A stretch of DNA of 64,000 bases from Amaurobius ferox (GCA_951213105.1 OX578134.1:136583793-136647792), one strand, 5' to 3'; counted from the stretch's first letter, positions 23,601 to 34,262 are shown. Translations and numbers: made by a program. Notes: generated by a model not told the origin, from the sequence alone.

Positions 23601-25832
23601 TGTATTTTCAGAAGGATTGGCAATTTTCACATATAAATAATCTTTTTGAGGTGTCTTGTACACTGCTCTTGCCACAAAAAATTCTTTTTCTCCCTCAAGC
23701 GGTTCAATCAAAATAGTATCATTTTCTTGAAATTTATGATTTATTCTAATTTTTATAAAAGATTCAGTAAGTGGATTAAGTTTACTTTTTTGAAATACAG
23801 TTGCAACAATAAATTTATTTTCTTTAATTTCATTAATAACATTGATTCTTTCTTCCTTTTCATTATAAGTATTTTTGTACAAAGGTGGTCCCAAAACTGA
23901 GTTATTCGGGCTGGTCAGAAAGTAAGGAATTTCCTTCCGATTTGCATTGTTTACATTCGTGAATGTCTGTCTGTCATGTACCTTTTCATTTCTATTTCCA
24001 AAATTCTGATCAAAATTTCTAAATAAACTTCGTCTTTCCAAACAACTATCTTCTTGTAAGCTACAGACATTTGCCAGTGAAAATTCCTGACTGGAAAAAT
24101 TTTCTCTGCTTTTAAATGGAATATTTTGTCCACACATGATCATGTTATTGTTTTCAAAATCGATTACAGCTTTATTTTCTGCTAAAAATGAGTTTCCAAT
24201 GATAGCTTTGTAATTTGATGGTGCAGGAGAATTCAAAACCCAGAACTCAAGAATAAAGTTTTCATCCTGTATGGTTAATTTAATTGAAATTTTATAATTC
24301 ACAATTGTATCTCCTCCGTTAAATCCCCGCAGTACAGCAGGTTTTCTATGCACTGTATACTGTTTATCGAATAAATTTAAAATTTCTTCATATGTGATAT
24401 TTATGCTGGACCCTGTGTCAATTAGCATATTCATGGAATTTCCTGCAAGTTTAGCAGAAATAACAGGCAAGTTTGTTGCATTTTGAGATGCGTTCTGTAC
24501 TATTGTACTAATTTCATAAGTGTTTCCAAAATTTCCAAAGCTCTTTCTTGAATTTTGGTTCAAATTCCCAAAATGTACTTGATTGGCTGATCTGTCTTTT
24601 CTAAAATTTCTTCTATTAAAGTTACTTTTGTAGCCGAAATTTGTGTTATTACTATGATTTGTTCTAAAATTTGGACTTTTGTAAATATCGAAAGTATTTC
24701 CTCTATTGTTGTTGTTTCCTCTAGCTCTTGGTGTAGCCGGAATAAAATTATTTCTTTCACCAGGTTTCCTGTAACTACGAAATCCTCTCTGTTGATTTAC
24801 TTCTCTCAAGTAGTTATTTCTGCTTTCTTCTCTCTTCGGGGTAACCGGAATTCTTCTCGCAAATTTTCCTCTACTTCTGCTTCCCGGGGATATGTACGTC
24901 TTCATATTTGATCGAAAATTTCTTAAATTAGGTGTTCTAGGGGATTTCTGTGTTACGTCATTTTCTTCCCATATTTCTTCTTCGTCTTCCCAATTTTCTT
25001 CCTGTCTGTCCCTTTTTTCTAATTCATTCTTAAGTTCATCTAATTGATTACTTTGAATTTTAAGTAGTTTTTCTAGTTTTGTTATTTTCTCATCTTCTAA
25101 ATTTTTCTTTTCAACCGAATTTACTTCTAAATGTTCTTCATTTTCGTTTTTACACTGCTCTTCAAGCACCGCTAACTCTTTAGCTGATTCAAATGTTTTT
25201 GGATTCTGCGCTAGGACTAATCTTCTAAAATCAGGATTTAATCCCCTTATAAATGCATTTTTCAAAAGCGCTTTTCTTATGGAGTAATTATTGTTTTTTT
25301 CCAACTCTTCCGGTACCGCTACGTACGAGGCTGATTCAATTCGAACAGCGAACTGGCGAACCGTTTCTCCCGATTTCTGTCTTATATTTACTAGCTCAGC
25401 AATTCGCTTTGCCATATCTTCTTTATTTTCAAAGTTTTCCCTAAGAGCCAAAACTAATTCATCATAATTCTTCGAATTCTTTAAATTCGGAATGCCGTTT
25501 ACTAGCCGACTCGCTGGACCAGACAGTTTCATTTTCAAACAAAAAATTTTCTCTTGAGACGTCCATCCCGCATTCTCTGATATCAACTCCAATCTATCTA
25601 AAAATGATTGAAGTGAACTATCCTCCGCTCCGGAGAACTCTGGAACCGAGTTCCAAAATTGAGTCTTCCCGATGTTTGATTTAGCAGTCCCAGTGGTGCT
25701 CACAGAAAGTGACCGACGCTGAGGAGGTGAGCGTACCGGTGAAGGTGAAGCCTGTCTGACATTGTTAACGTTCCTTTGAACTTGTGAGTTACTTCTCACA
25801 TTTCTTTTCCTTCTGCTTTGTCTGCCTGACAT
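20580..25832 (-). CDS. Gag-Pol polyprotein of the Ty3/gypsy element
   Basis: This single frame of 1750 residues starts at the ATG at 25832 (MSGRQSRRKR); the frame is open six codons further upstream but without an ATG. A Gag region (about 60-235) has the retrotransposon gag pattern and is followed by an acidic coiled-coil-like stretch and an Asn/Arg/Gly-rich basic stretch (about 300-440) with no CCHC zinc knuckle visible. The aspartic protease motif DTGSS is near 472. Reverse transcriptase follows with the YIDD active site near 985-988. RNase H has HTDAS near 1134-1138 and CDQHS near 1202. Integrase has an HHCC zinc finger near 1394-1435, catalytic D1464, D1523 and E1559 with 35 residues between the last two, and a GPF-type C-terminal module near 1698. 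No stop or frameshift breaks it. Gag and Pol are fused in one frame, so any control of their ratio is not by frameshifting at a Gag/Pol border. Confidence 0.95.
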   Translation of the reverse strand: MSGRQSRRKRNVRSNSQVQRNVNNVRQASPSPVRSPPQRRSLSVSTTGTAKSNIGKTQFWNSVPEFSGAEDSSLQSFLDRLELISENAGWTSQEKIFCLKMKLSGPASRLVNGIPNLKNSKNYDELVLALRENFENKEDMAKRIAELVNIRQKSGETVRQFAVRIESASYVAVPEELEKNNNYSIRKALLKNAFIRGLNPDFRRLVLAQNPKTFESAKELAVLEEQCKNENEEHLEVNSVEKKNLEDEKITKLEKLLKIQSNQLDELKNELEKRDRQEENWEDEEEIWEENDVTQKSPRTPNLRNFRSNMKTYISPGSRSRGKFARRIPVTPKREESRNNYLREVNQQRGFRSYRKPGERNNFIPATPRARGNNNNRGNTFDIYKSPNFRTNHSNNTNFGYKSNFNRRNFRKDRSANQVHFGNLNQNSRKSFGNFGNTYEISTIVQNASQNATNLPVISAKLAGNSMNMLIDTGSSINITYEEILNLFDKQYTVHRKPAVLRGFNGGDTIVNYKISIKLTIQDENFILEFWVLNSPAPSNYKAIIGNSFLAENKAVIDFENNNMIMCGQNIPFKSRENFSSQEFSLANVCSLQEDSCLERRSLFRNFDQNFGNRNEKVHDRQTFTNVNNANRKEIPYFLTSPNNSVLGPPLYKNTYNEKEERINVINEIKENKFIVATVFQKSKLNPLTESFIKIRINHKFQENDTILIEPLEGEKEFFVARAVYKTPQKDYLYVKIANPSENTINLNKKMKIAKLQSIKEVQALPVNTVTDHTPIENNEKFEAWGGDFDLSHLYGEKKRKLLELLKKHRRVFAKSVSEIEGCDTIFHTINLRTNIPIKKKNYRVPHHLQEELNKQVTELLGAGIIRPSTSPYNTPVLFVKKADGSYRLVCDFRQLNEVMIDEPYPIPNISELIDNLAGATYFSTLDLTSGFYQLCLDPNDCEKTAFSTNKGHFEWCRTPFGLKNAPASFQRLMSLVLAGVSNVYIDDIVVASKSFEEHIQKLEEVFVKLQEHHLKLKPSKCYFFRKTIKYLGFLVSDGKVQPDPHNLETIQKFKTPKSIKNVRQFLGLTGFYRKFVKNFADVALPLTQLLKTKQGEKFKWNEAAQESFDILRKELLKEPILILPDFKKKFILHTDASKYALGAYISQQDENGFLHPISYASRKLNDAETRYSVVEREALAVVWATNFFKHYLIGAHFTIYCDQHSLSFIFKFKDPTSRLSRWIAPLSQFDYEIIHKPGKANIVADYLSRCVGDKENPLSKNSASAKNSANAQKPKKVNFAQNQKSSKSSEIQQVNAINTNVNDEENIQSENLEQLTVEPTLFTRIVNAQKSDSRCNKIKNFLEKNVAPYPQRLTFFERENALWCTHKHPKRRHEFNERLVVPQSLVSEILWLHHDCPAFAHCGFRRTLSSISRRYYWQDMYTQTQNYVSSCDVCVMNHGFRNFKAPVQKFDTSDFPFQRVAMDCIGPFPVSNSGKRYILVITDYFTRWAEAYPLSSITSEKILECFEKFISSHGIPHHLITDKGSNFLSKAAQSLYKKLGIIKHSTTSYHPQSDGLCERANKSLLRSLKNLAYKEKDDWDRSVPFALLAHRNAVHASTGETPAYLMYGRDLTVPNTLLTGFKSTKYDSVHDYGQDLEYRLKKIYEIVKVNLDKAQQSQMQQQHKGAKQPVIKENDHVYLYTPYLPRDQSKKLSSYNRGPFKVIKKISPVNFIIQHVLNPKNEQRVHVNRLTLLPPRRVELQTLPKDSRS

Positions 25833-26198
25833 TCTTAATTTTGTTCTCAAAATTTATTTTTAACAAATGTTTATTTTAAATCAAGTCGAAAATGTGTCGT
25901 GTAAAAAGTGTTCTTGTTGTGAAAATGTTTATATGTCACAATATGCAGTAATTCTTACATATATTTCATTTGCAAATATATACTGACTTACTTCGGTGGT
26001 ATCAAAATCCACATTCATTTCTGCATCTGTACATATTATAAATACATTTTCTTTTCACAAAAATATCAAATATATTTTTATTTCAACTCTTGCCATTTCA
26101 AAATCATTTTTAGAAACCGAAAATAACACAAATATTTTTTTTTGAAATCGAAAGTATTCCAGCACTCAGGGAGACAAAAGTGCACACGGCACCAAACA
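25833..26198 (-). other. 5' leader of the LTR element, with putative primer binding site
   Basis: About 366 bases lie between the 5' LTR and the gag-pol ATG. Four bases after the LTR (coding strand), TGGTGCCGTGTGCAC at 26180-26194 begins with the TGG expected for pairing to a tRNA CCA end. The matching tRNA could not be named from memory, so the primer assignment is tentative. The leader is AT-rich. Confidence 0.5.
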
Positions 26199-27143
26199 TG
26201 TAAAAGCGTTTTCTAAGTGTTAAAAGACTTTTCTGCTTTCACATTCAAATGTATAAAGTTAGTTGATATAAAACATGTAACACAATAACGTAATAGTGGT
26301 AAGTACTAAACTCCAGAGTTCAGATCCGTCTCCCTGGTGAGAAGCGAAACTACAACTCAATGGCTGGAATAAATAACTGGCAAGAACAACTCATTAAATG
26401 ATGAGATTAAAGACATTTTGAAATTAAAACACAGTCTTTAATTAAATGGTAGTTAGGTAATTCAAATACAAGCATGACATCAAAATTCACTCTTAACTCG
26501 GAACATCTGCGTTCCTATCTTTCTGAAGTAATATACAAATGATGACATGAAAGCAAAGATATATGCTCTTAAATTATTTACTGGCAATACATTATTTCTT
26601 GCTGGCATCTTAAAATCTGGAATTACTTTTAACCAGTCAAACTGGAATTTAAACAAAGTTACCAGCTCTACTATGATAAGTATTTATACTTACAAAACTT
26701 CTCTTTACTCTTGGCAGGGCAGTCATCATTAGAGGGTGAGATTTGAAAAACATCTTTCAATTTAATTCAATTACCAACACTTTAGCCATTTTTAAATTTT
26801 GACGAGAGAAATTTTAATTGACTGCCCCTACCAAGTCCTGTTCCAAATCTGAAGACAAAAAGCCAACCGCGTCACTTTACATTTACCGCGCTGACGTCAC
26901 AACACACATATACATATCACATGTACCAAAACCGAGCATTGGAAAATAATCAACAAAATAAAATTAACACTCAACGGCTTTTCTTTCTCTCTCCGCTGAC
27001 TGGCAGGCGAGCCTTTTCAAGGTCGCACACACTCCACAATTTTGCTCTATTTCGACAGAAAATCGTCTGAGGGCTTCTACATTTACATGACATGAAAAGA
27101 GCATTTTAAAACAAAAATATGCATCGCAGATTTCGATGCCACA
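26199..27143 (-). repeat. 5' LTR of the Ty3/gypsy element
   Basis: This 945-base LTR starts TGTGGCATCG and ends CGCTTTTACA on the coding strand. It carries the promoter of the element. It matches 17600-18544 except at one base. Confidence 0.95.
26681..26899 (-). promoter_or_regulatory. Candidate LTR promoter: CRE and TATA box
   Basis: On the element's coding strand a perfect palindromic TGACGTCA (26892-26899), the cAMP-response/ATF-type site, lies about 205 bases upstream of TATAAATA (26681-26688). Transcription would start shortly after the TATA, within the LTR. The same sites exist in the other LTR at 18293-18300 and about 18082-18089. Function is inferred from consensus words only. Confidence 0.4.
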
Positions 27144-27709
27144 GAAGGGATGGACTTTGGCGTATAGGGGATGAATGATCGGGGAACAAATACTCATCAA
27201 CCATTGCTAAAAGAACACAAGGCAGTGAGGCAGCGTTATGACCAGGGGAATGTTTTCATGACATTCCCTGGGTCCACTCACTCCTGTGGAAGACACTATG
27301 AATCGAATTCGTTATGAATCCGTCCATGCAGACCACGTACACCCATACATGATGATTATCTTACCTGGGGCCAATGGGATCTGCTAGCACAACAATGCCA
27401 CGCGCCACACAGCAAGAACCGTCCGAAAGTGGTTGAAGGAACACGATGAAGACTTCAAAGTATTTCACTGGTCCCCAATTCCCCAGACTTAAACGGAATT
27501 GAACAACACAACTGTAGGATTATCCAAATAGGGTTGTTCGCTCTATGGATTCTCCACTACGCAACTTCTTGCAGTTCTCAGATGAGCTGCATTTAGCATG
27601 ACCCCGACTCCACATACTTGCGAACACCTTCCAGCACTTATTGAGTCACTGCCAACCCATCTAGCTACTGTCTGCTTTGCACACGGCGGTTTCTCGGAAT
27701 GTTAACTGT
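27144..27709 (+). pseudogene. Tc1-like transposase, C-terminal half (broken)
   Basis: This continues the transposase after the LTR insertion. Recognisable pieces occur in shifting frames: RDGLWR at the junction, then much later SPDLNGIEQHNCRI (about 27483-27530), close to the family SPDLNPIEH motif that carries the last catalytic acidic residue. Several stops and frameshifts break it. It lies directly inside the right terminal inverted repeat. Confidence 0.65.
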
Positions 27710-27736
27710 TGGTCATAATAATATGACTCGACTGTG
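27710..27736 (-). repeat. Right terminal inverted repeat, Tc1-like
   Basis: This is followed by TA at 27737-27738. Its reverse complement pairs base for base in length with 16968-16994, with six mismatches. Confidence 0.75.
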
Positions 27737-27738
27737 TA

Positions 27739-29452
27739 GAAACAACGTACAAGATTAATCAATATAGGATTTTTGATTTCACTATTAAAATGACTTTATA
27801 ATATAAATAATGGTAAGATGATGCTGTGTCATTCTTATTAAATATATAACCATGCTTCCAGTGTAGTAATAAGAATTGGTGAAATGTTTCTTACTCAGAT
27901 AGACATTCTATCTTGAAAACAATATTCGCAAAACTATCTAGTGAGTTTGAAAGTAAGATGAATACAAATTTGTACATTTAAAGGAACTGTGAGACCAGAA
28001 TGCATGAAGACAAATTTATATGATTATTTATAATATCTAACAGGCCAGACAAAGGAGCCTAATCTGGCTGACGCCAGTTGTACAACAGCCCTGACCCTAG
28101 AGGTTAGTAAGTCATAAAAAGGAGCTAAAGATAAAACCATGGGATTCGCTAAAAGGTTAACCAATAAGGAGGTCTTACCGTGTCGCATTGAGGTTCACCA
28201 ATGGTCGCCGAAGAGGCTTATCCTTCGAGGAGCAATCAAGTAGAGAAAGCCTCGGCAACCCTAACGCAAGACCAAAATCGTTGTCATGTGACTTCAGGGA
28301 CTCTTTCCGAGAGAGAGCAGAGCTTTCCTTACAGAGTTTTCAGTTTTCCTTGTAGTCCAATGGGAGAATGTGAATGGCAAAGCATCCTTGAAAGAAAAAA
28401 TACATGTTTTTAATTATTTCTGCTACCCCTAAGCTTTGGAGGATAAAAAAAATTGTAGGAAATATTGCTGAGCTTCGTGAAGAAATTGTTCCATCAATGT
28501 ATTTATAAAAAAATATTCATTAAAACATCTTAAACTACGTTTTACTACATTTTGGCGATATTTGGCGGTTTTGGAAAAACGAAATTGAGAGATTGCGCCC
28601 GCTCACTTTGGACTGACTGGATGCGTGCAAGAAATAAATTTGTGCTTCCTAAGATATAATTTTGAGATTGCAATCCCAGGTATTTTTTGCATCCCAGGAT
28701 ATCAGAAATTATTTTTTTTTAATTTAAATATCCCTTCGGGGTTAAAAATATCCCTTTACTTCATTTTATAGATAAAGAAGATATATTTTAATTATCTTAC
28801 TTTCTGATTTATTTGTGTATAAATATTACGTGTATGTTAACGATAAACATGTTGAGATTTTCTTCTAACAAACTTTTGGTATAACGGAATTTTGAACATA
28901 ATGAGAACATTTTTATAGAAAAACAATTCCTTTAAGTACTTTTTCGTATTTGTAATAAACACTGATATACTACTTATAAAGAGCATTAGACAATAGTTAA
29001 CCGCCTGAAATAATACACCTTTAATTCGGCAATACAATATATTAAAAAAATCTAGTACAATGAATAATGAATGCACACGTGTACTTTGGCATATGTACTG
29101 GTAAATGTAACTGATTGATATCTAACAAATTGCATATAAAATTTATAAATAAAAACCTCCTAAGGTAATAACTGCATTGCATTTGGCATACTGTATAAAT
29201 TTTATTATAAAAGAAGTTGGTATACAGTACGTCGCTGACTTTCCTTGCATTTTGACGTCTCTATGGAAAACAATTCTAGTTTTCAAATCGTAGTTTTGGC
29301 ATATCGCATTGCCAGCAAAATCATAAAATAACTCAATAAGTTATGTTAATATGTTTTTATTTGGTCTGAATCAAAAACAGAAAGAAAAATAAGTGGTGGG
29401 AAAAGTATGTTGTAAGACTTCATTAACACAATTCAAACACTCTCTGCAAGAT
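27739..29452. other. Unassigned stretch with a GC-richer patch
   Basis: No gene was recognised. The part at 28050-28410 is clearly less AT-rich than its surroundings and contains a 70-codon frame (28201-28413) without a known domain. It may be the remains of an exon or an unrecognised element. At 28550-28575 the words TTTTGGCGA and TTTGGCGG occur together. Confidence 0.4.
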
Positions 29453-29640
29453 GTTTGTGTTGTGTGCATGTGTGCGTGTGTGCAGTGCATATATGTATAT
29501 GTGATTGTTGGTGTGTGTGCTTATATGTATGTGTTTTTGTGTGTGTGCGTATATGTGTATGTGTTCTTGTATGTTGCGTGTATGCATATATGTTTTTTGT
29601 GTAAGTGCATATTTGTATATGTATTTGCATGTACATTTGG
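29453..29640. repeat. Imperfect (TG)n/(TA)n tract
   Basis: About 190 bases are dominated by alternating TGTGTG and TATATG words with occasional breaks. Frames through it encode Cys/Val/Tyr repeats on one strand and His/Thr repeats on the other and are artefacts. Alternating purine-pyrimidine sequence of this kind can adopt Z-form DNA. Confidence 0.85.
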
Positions 29641-30239
29641 AGAAGATAACATTTGGGTAAGATAGGTTTGAAAATATTAAAATCTAAGTTTCTTTGAAGT
29701 TTCATTTCATACAATTGCTTTATTTTTTAACCAAATTCACCTGAAGAAATAACCCATTACTAACGCATGCCGATCATATTTGCCATGTAGTGCACTGCTA
29801 TATGTCATATAGTGAAATGTTGCAAAAACAGATAAATTAGGTATATGATTTATCTTTAAAAAACCAAGGCCAAATGGTAACAGAAGATCTTATCATTTGG
29901 CCTTGGATCTGTACTTTTAAAATAGAAAATGTTTAGCAATTAATAAAAGTCTGTTTACTGTCACGATCTGCACAAATATTACCTATATCTCGCTAAGAAA
30001 ATGTTACCTATAGATATAATTTATGTTTCAGGATAAAAAAAATACTGAAATATTAATTAAAAATAATTTGCAATGACAATTTGAAAAAGAAAGCTAAAAC
30101 AGTCGTAACAAAATTTGAAAATAAATGTGTAAGAAAAGAAATTGGTACATAATTTTAATCCACGCACTTTGAAACTGTATATTTAGAAATTTAAAAATAC
30201 ATAGATTAATATTCTTAAAAAAGAAAGTTGCGTATAACA
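29641..30239. other. AT-rich stretch with a short inverted repeat
   Basis: The block AAACCAAGGCCAAATGGTAA near 29860 is followed near 29893 by ATCATTTGGCCTTGGATCTG, giving a short hairpin around CCAAGGCCAAATG. Nothing else was identified. Confidence 0.4.
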
Positions 30240-30960
30240 ATGAACAAACCACCCCAATGGCACACTTTTACAATTTTCTGGAACTGCTACAATTCGCCGT
30301 TCTAGCGCGAAAGTGCCAAATCTGGCTCTCATTTGTAGCAGTGAAGGGGGACATACTGGCCATGCTTTTCAGATCACCAAACAGAGTAAAGTCTACCTCT
30401 AGTGATTCTAGCTCTTTGGGCGTATCAGACCTCAGGCAAAAGTAGGTGACAACCAGTAGAAGATTCTCCATAGCTACTGCAGAGATATTTGAAAAAGACA
30501 GATCAGTAAAAGATTCAGAGATGTAAGATACAGTTGGAGAAAATAGATACCAATTAGAGTCGATATAGACATGCAAAAAGTTCTACAGAGATGAAAAAAC
30601 AGTTGGAGAATGTAGTTGGAGAGTGCATTTAGAGTCGAGATGCAGATATGCATTAAAGTCGGCACAGGTGCATAAAGAGATGCATCAAGATTCTCATACA
30701 GTGCATGATTATGCGATTGTTCAACAGCCAGAGATCCACAAACGTCTAACTACAAGAAGACGGTATTTGCTTAAAAGCATATATAAAAGGTCATAATCAG
30801 TTTAGGAATTTTTGCATGCCTGGTCTCACATGTCCAGTCTCCTCTGTAAATTCAAGTATAATTGTTGTATTCTTATTATGATGTAAGGTGATTAATAAAT
30901 ATATGTTTTAAAGTTAAAATGGGTAAAGTTAATTGTGTGGTATTATGTTAATATATTTTA
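30240..30960 (+). promoter_or_regulatory. Promoter-like block, possible solo LTR
   Basis: A TATATAAAAGG box at 30780-30790 is followed about 105 bases later by AATAAA at 30894-30899, the compact promoter-plus-polyadenylation layout of an LTR. The preceding 500 bases are less AT-rich than average and contain repeated words (GTTGGAGA, AGAGTCGA, ATGCA). Minus- and plus-strand frames at 30257-30576 have no known domain. No TG..CA ends or target duplication were found, so the assignment is tentative. Confidence 0.3.
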
Positions 30961-33900
30961 TTCCAGGAACTCGTACTAAAGATTAAATGGGGTTTTTTAA
31001 TGCAGCACAATGCAATATTTCATGACTAAACGATGTACGACCATGTTCTAAGATTGATTAAATATGTTTCTTAAAGGTTAACGTCAATAATATTTTCTAA
31101 ATGTGCACCACAGAAACCATTTATTATAAAAAGCACATATTCCATGTTATTCGGTCATATAGATTTTAGATATGTATCCGGTTTCAATGCAAATATGAAA
31201 CAACAATGGATATGATTGTTTTACCCATAGTTCATATGGATTTTCAATTTTGTTTAATAAATAATAAATACCAAAAAAATATGTAGTATCCGAACTTCAG
31301 AATTGGCTGGTATTTATTTATTTTCGCAATTATTACTTTGAACCATTAATTAATATTATATGTTCTGTTTATTTTTGTTTAATAACATGTATACTATTCC
31401 CATCATTGTCACTTTAACAGAATAAATAAAAGCCAAAGAAATCTGACACTGTTCTTTGAAACTTCCAATGTTCTATCAATGCTGCGTCGCATTGCACAAA
31501 TGACTATAAAGGGATAAAGTATATTTTCTATCGATGTTGAAGAATAAGAATGAAGACATACTTGAAGGAGTGATAAATATTTTAGAGGTGAAATTTTAAC
31601 GGTAAATTTTCATGGTGAAATCTGTCTATTTATCCTGTTCTATTTCACATTTTGTTCATTACCGTTTCTTCAATTGAATGCCAACGTAAAAAATATTATG
31701 GCAAATTCAATATACAACTATATATTTTTATAGACATTAATCATGTACACTTCATGATAAAATAAGTGTTACATATAAACTAAATTGAGCGCTACATGTG
31801 TTTCAACAAAGATTATTAATACATTAGTAATTTTCACTTTAGATGTTTTGGTAAAAATATGATATATTTCATTTAAATAAGTCATTGTATTCTTATAATA
31901 CCTTAAATAAACTTTAAATGCACAAATTTTTATTATTTTTCTGAACATCACTCCTTATCTAAACGTTCGCTTATTTCCGAATCAGTTTGAATTACTTAGG
32001 ATTTAACTTGTAACAAAATAATTTATTTCAAGTATTTTTGCCAATCATTTAATGCTAATAGTACCCTTTTATATTTCCAAACTTAATAGGATCACTGGGA
32101 TTAATTAATGAAATCTGCATATTTCAAGGTATTAAATATAATCCTGTATGAAGTACTTAAGTATGCAAGTATTTGCTAATAATTGTTTCACCAAATAGAG
32201 CTTTACTGAAGAGAAAGTGTACTAGATGCACGTTATCATTATTGCGATCTTTTAAAGCGGTCGTTAACGTTATAATTTCAAAGTTATTTTATCTGAAATT
32301 CAGAAATAAAATATAAATGCATATGAAAGAAAGTTGTATTTTTAATTTACTTTTAAAACTGGCTATATGATATAATTATATTTAGAATATGAAATTAAGT
32401 AACACGCACATGTAATTAAAGGTAAATGAAATAATTTCAAATGCTAAATAGTAATCACAGAAAAATATTTTTAATTGTTCACGCAAGTATTTTTTTTTTA
32501 ATTTCTCTACAGTACATAGTAGGACAAATTGGGTCTAGTTGTTCTATGGATTAGTTAGCACAACGCTTCTTTATCAGCCACTATATGGCATACGCAGTCG
32601 TACGCCTGTGATTAAAGGTCACCAACATTGATATTTGTTGGACCTAACTGAAGAGTGGCTGTCCTTTCGATTTCAACGTTTGACACCACAAAATCAATTT
32701 TCGACACTGTAAGTAAATATTTCGAATCTTACTATTCTGTACTCTTTAAATTACATATTGACATATTATTTTTAGCTCGTCAAAAGAGTATTATTTACTG
32801 TGTTGCTTTTGCATGTTGATTTATGACAAGTTCAAATAAAAATGTTTAATCTAAAATGGCGTGAAGGAGTGAGCTGTCTCATTTTGCCATTTTACGATTG
32901 CCACTTGTTGAGTTGACCTGCAAACATTTGACACCATTTCTAAAAGCATCTGCTGGAATAGAAAGTACCAAAATAATAACCAAAAATGTTAAACAGCTAC
33001 TGTTACAGACTCTTCTGTGAAACGAATACTAAAGGAAGAATAAAACATACGAGAATGAAAGCAAATAGTGAAGAAACAAAAGAGAAATGTATTAAAAATT
33101 GCTTCTACTAAATCCAACAATGCACCATAGCAAAGAAAGAAGAAAAATAACCAAGCAGCTAAAAATGAATGAAGAATATGATGATTGCTATGGCTTAGTC
33201 TTCGTAGAATGTTACGCTGCATAATACAGATTCAGTACATCTCTGCTTGTGCGCATCCTTACCACCATGTATAGGGGAAACGTAAGTGTAAGGGTTTCTT
33301 CTGCAATCACGATACCTCCTCACATTTTACTATGGGAAAGATATTTTTGTCAATGAAATAGACAGACATGAGAAGGATAGGAATAAAATTGTCGTAAAAA
33401 TGACAGCATTGGAACGACAAATCTCTCAAACTTATGATCCCTATCAAGCTGTAAAGCAATTATATGAAAGCAGAGGAAAACCTCAAGCCAGTTATGAATC
33501 AAGAAGCATTAGGAAATGCAAGCTGACATAAAATGAGCATCATTTATGGGACCAATAAAAATAGGTAAATTAGTCACACCCACATATCACATTAACAACT
33601 GAACGATTGATTGGGCGAGAATATTTCGCACTCCATTTACAAAATAACTTACCACATTTCATTTTGCTTGCTCTCTTTGGAAAAGGGTTTCAAATTTCGT
33701 CGTTTGATCCAAGAACAGATTCAAGCTAGAGTCTAAATAGGCATTGACGCCCTCAGACGAGATCCTAAATTCCACTGCTTATTTCTAACGATCATCAAGT
33801 TTCCTACAGAAGGAATTGGCAAATTTACTGAATTCATTAAATATCGTCTACATAGTAAAATACTACGGTCAATGACACATACAAACCCACTATCAATGAT

Positions 33901-33975
33901 GTCTATGACTGTCTTTACGCAAATTGATCGAAGATAGTCCAGGACCGAATTGACAATCTACTTTGGCTGGAGCTG
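30961..33975. other. AT-rich stretch; one member of a repeat pair
   Basis: No gene was recognised. The part at about 32075-32205 (CTTAATAGGATCACTGGGAT and following) is related to 43310-43425. The section at 33330-33960 is less AT-rich and may derive from an element, but no domain was identified. Confidence 0.4.
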
Positions 33976-34262
33976 TCATAAATCAGCATTGCTTCTTCAT
34001 GACTTTGTAATACATTACCATCCCCTGATCAGCCCCCGAACCTCTGCGAACCATCATGGCAGTATGGCCGATCCACGAGCTCTGACTGACGGACTCCGAT
34101 CCTCCATGAGCCCTGACCTCTGAGCCATTCTTAAGAATTATGGATCATATACCAAGAGTCTAAAGGTTGGACCCATGGAGATTGCACACCAGGTATAAAT
34201 CAATTCTATGTGTGCCACAACTATGACAGTGATGGTTCAATAAATGACTGATTAATATAGCT
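33976..34262 (+). promoter_or_regulatory. GC-richer block with TATA and AATAAA, possible LTR fragment
   Basis: A block rich in CC/CT words leads to TATAAAT at about 34191 and AATAAA at about 34240, followed by a return to AT-rich DNA. Its composition contrasts sharply with both sides. No partner copy was found in the window. Confidence 0.25.

Larger units (their letters stand above)
17600..27143 (-). mobile_element. Full-length, very young Ty3/gypsy LTR retrotransposon
   Basis: The element is 9.5 kb with LTRs of 945 bases at both ends, each starting TG and ending CA, and the 4-base target duplication GAAG at 17596-17599 and 27144-27147. Read on the minus strand the order is 5' LTR, a putative primer binding site, a ~370-base leader, one long gag-pol frame, a small overlapping ORF, about 1.7 kb without clear coding, a polypurine tract and the 3' LTR. 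Domain order protease, reverse transcriptase, RNase H, integrase places it in Ty3/gypsy (Metaviridae-like). The LTRs differ at one base by reading, so insertion was recent. No envelope gene was found. Confidence 0.95.
16968..27736 (+). mobile_element. Tc1/mariner-like transposon, split by an LTR element
   Basis: Imperfect terminal inverted repeats of 27 bases (16968-16994 and 27710-27736, 21 of 27 positions matching by eye) are each flanked by the TA dinucleotide duplicated by this superfamily. Between them are the two halves of a decayed transposase. Without the inserted retrotransposon the element would be about 1.2 kb, slightly short for an autonomous Tc1-like element, so small internal deletions are likely. 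The inserted LTR element occupies 17600-27143. Confidence 0.8.

Noticed and set aside
29393..29714. Cys/Val-rich and His/Thr-rich open frames
   Set aside because: They are translations of the TG/TA-rich tract on the two strands.
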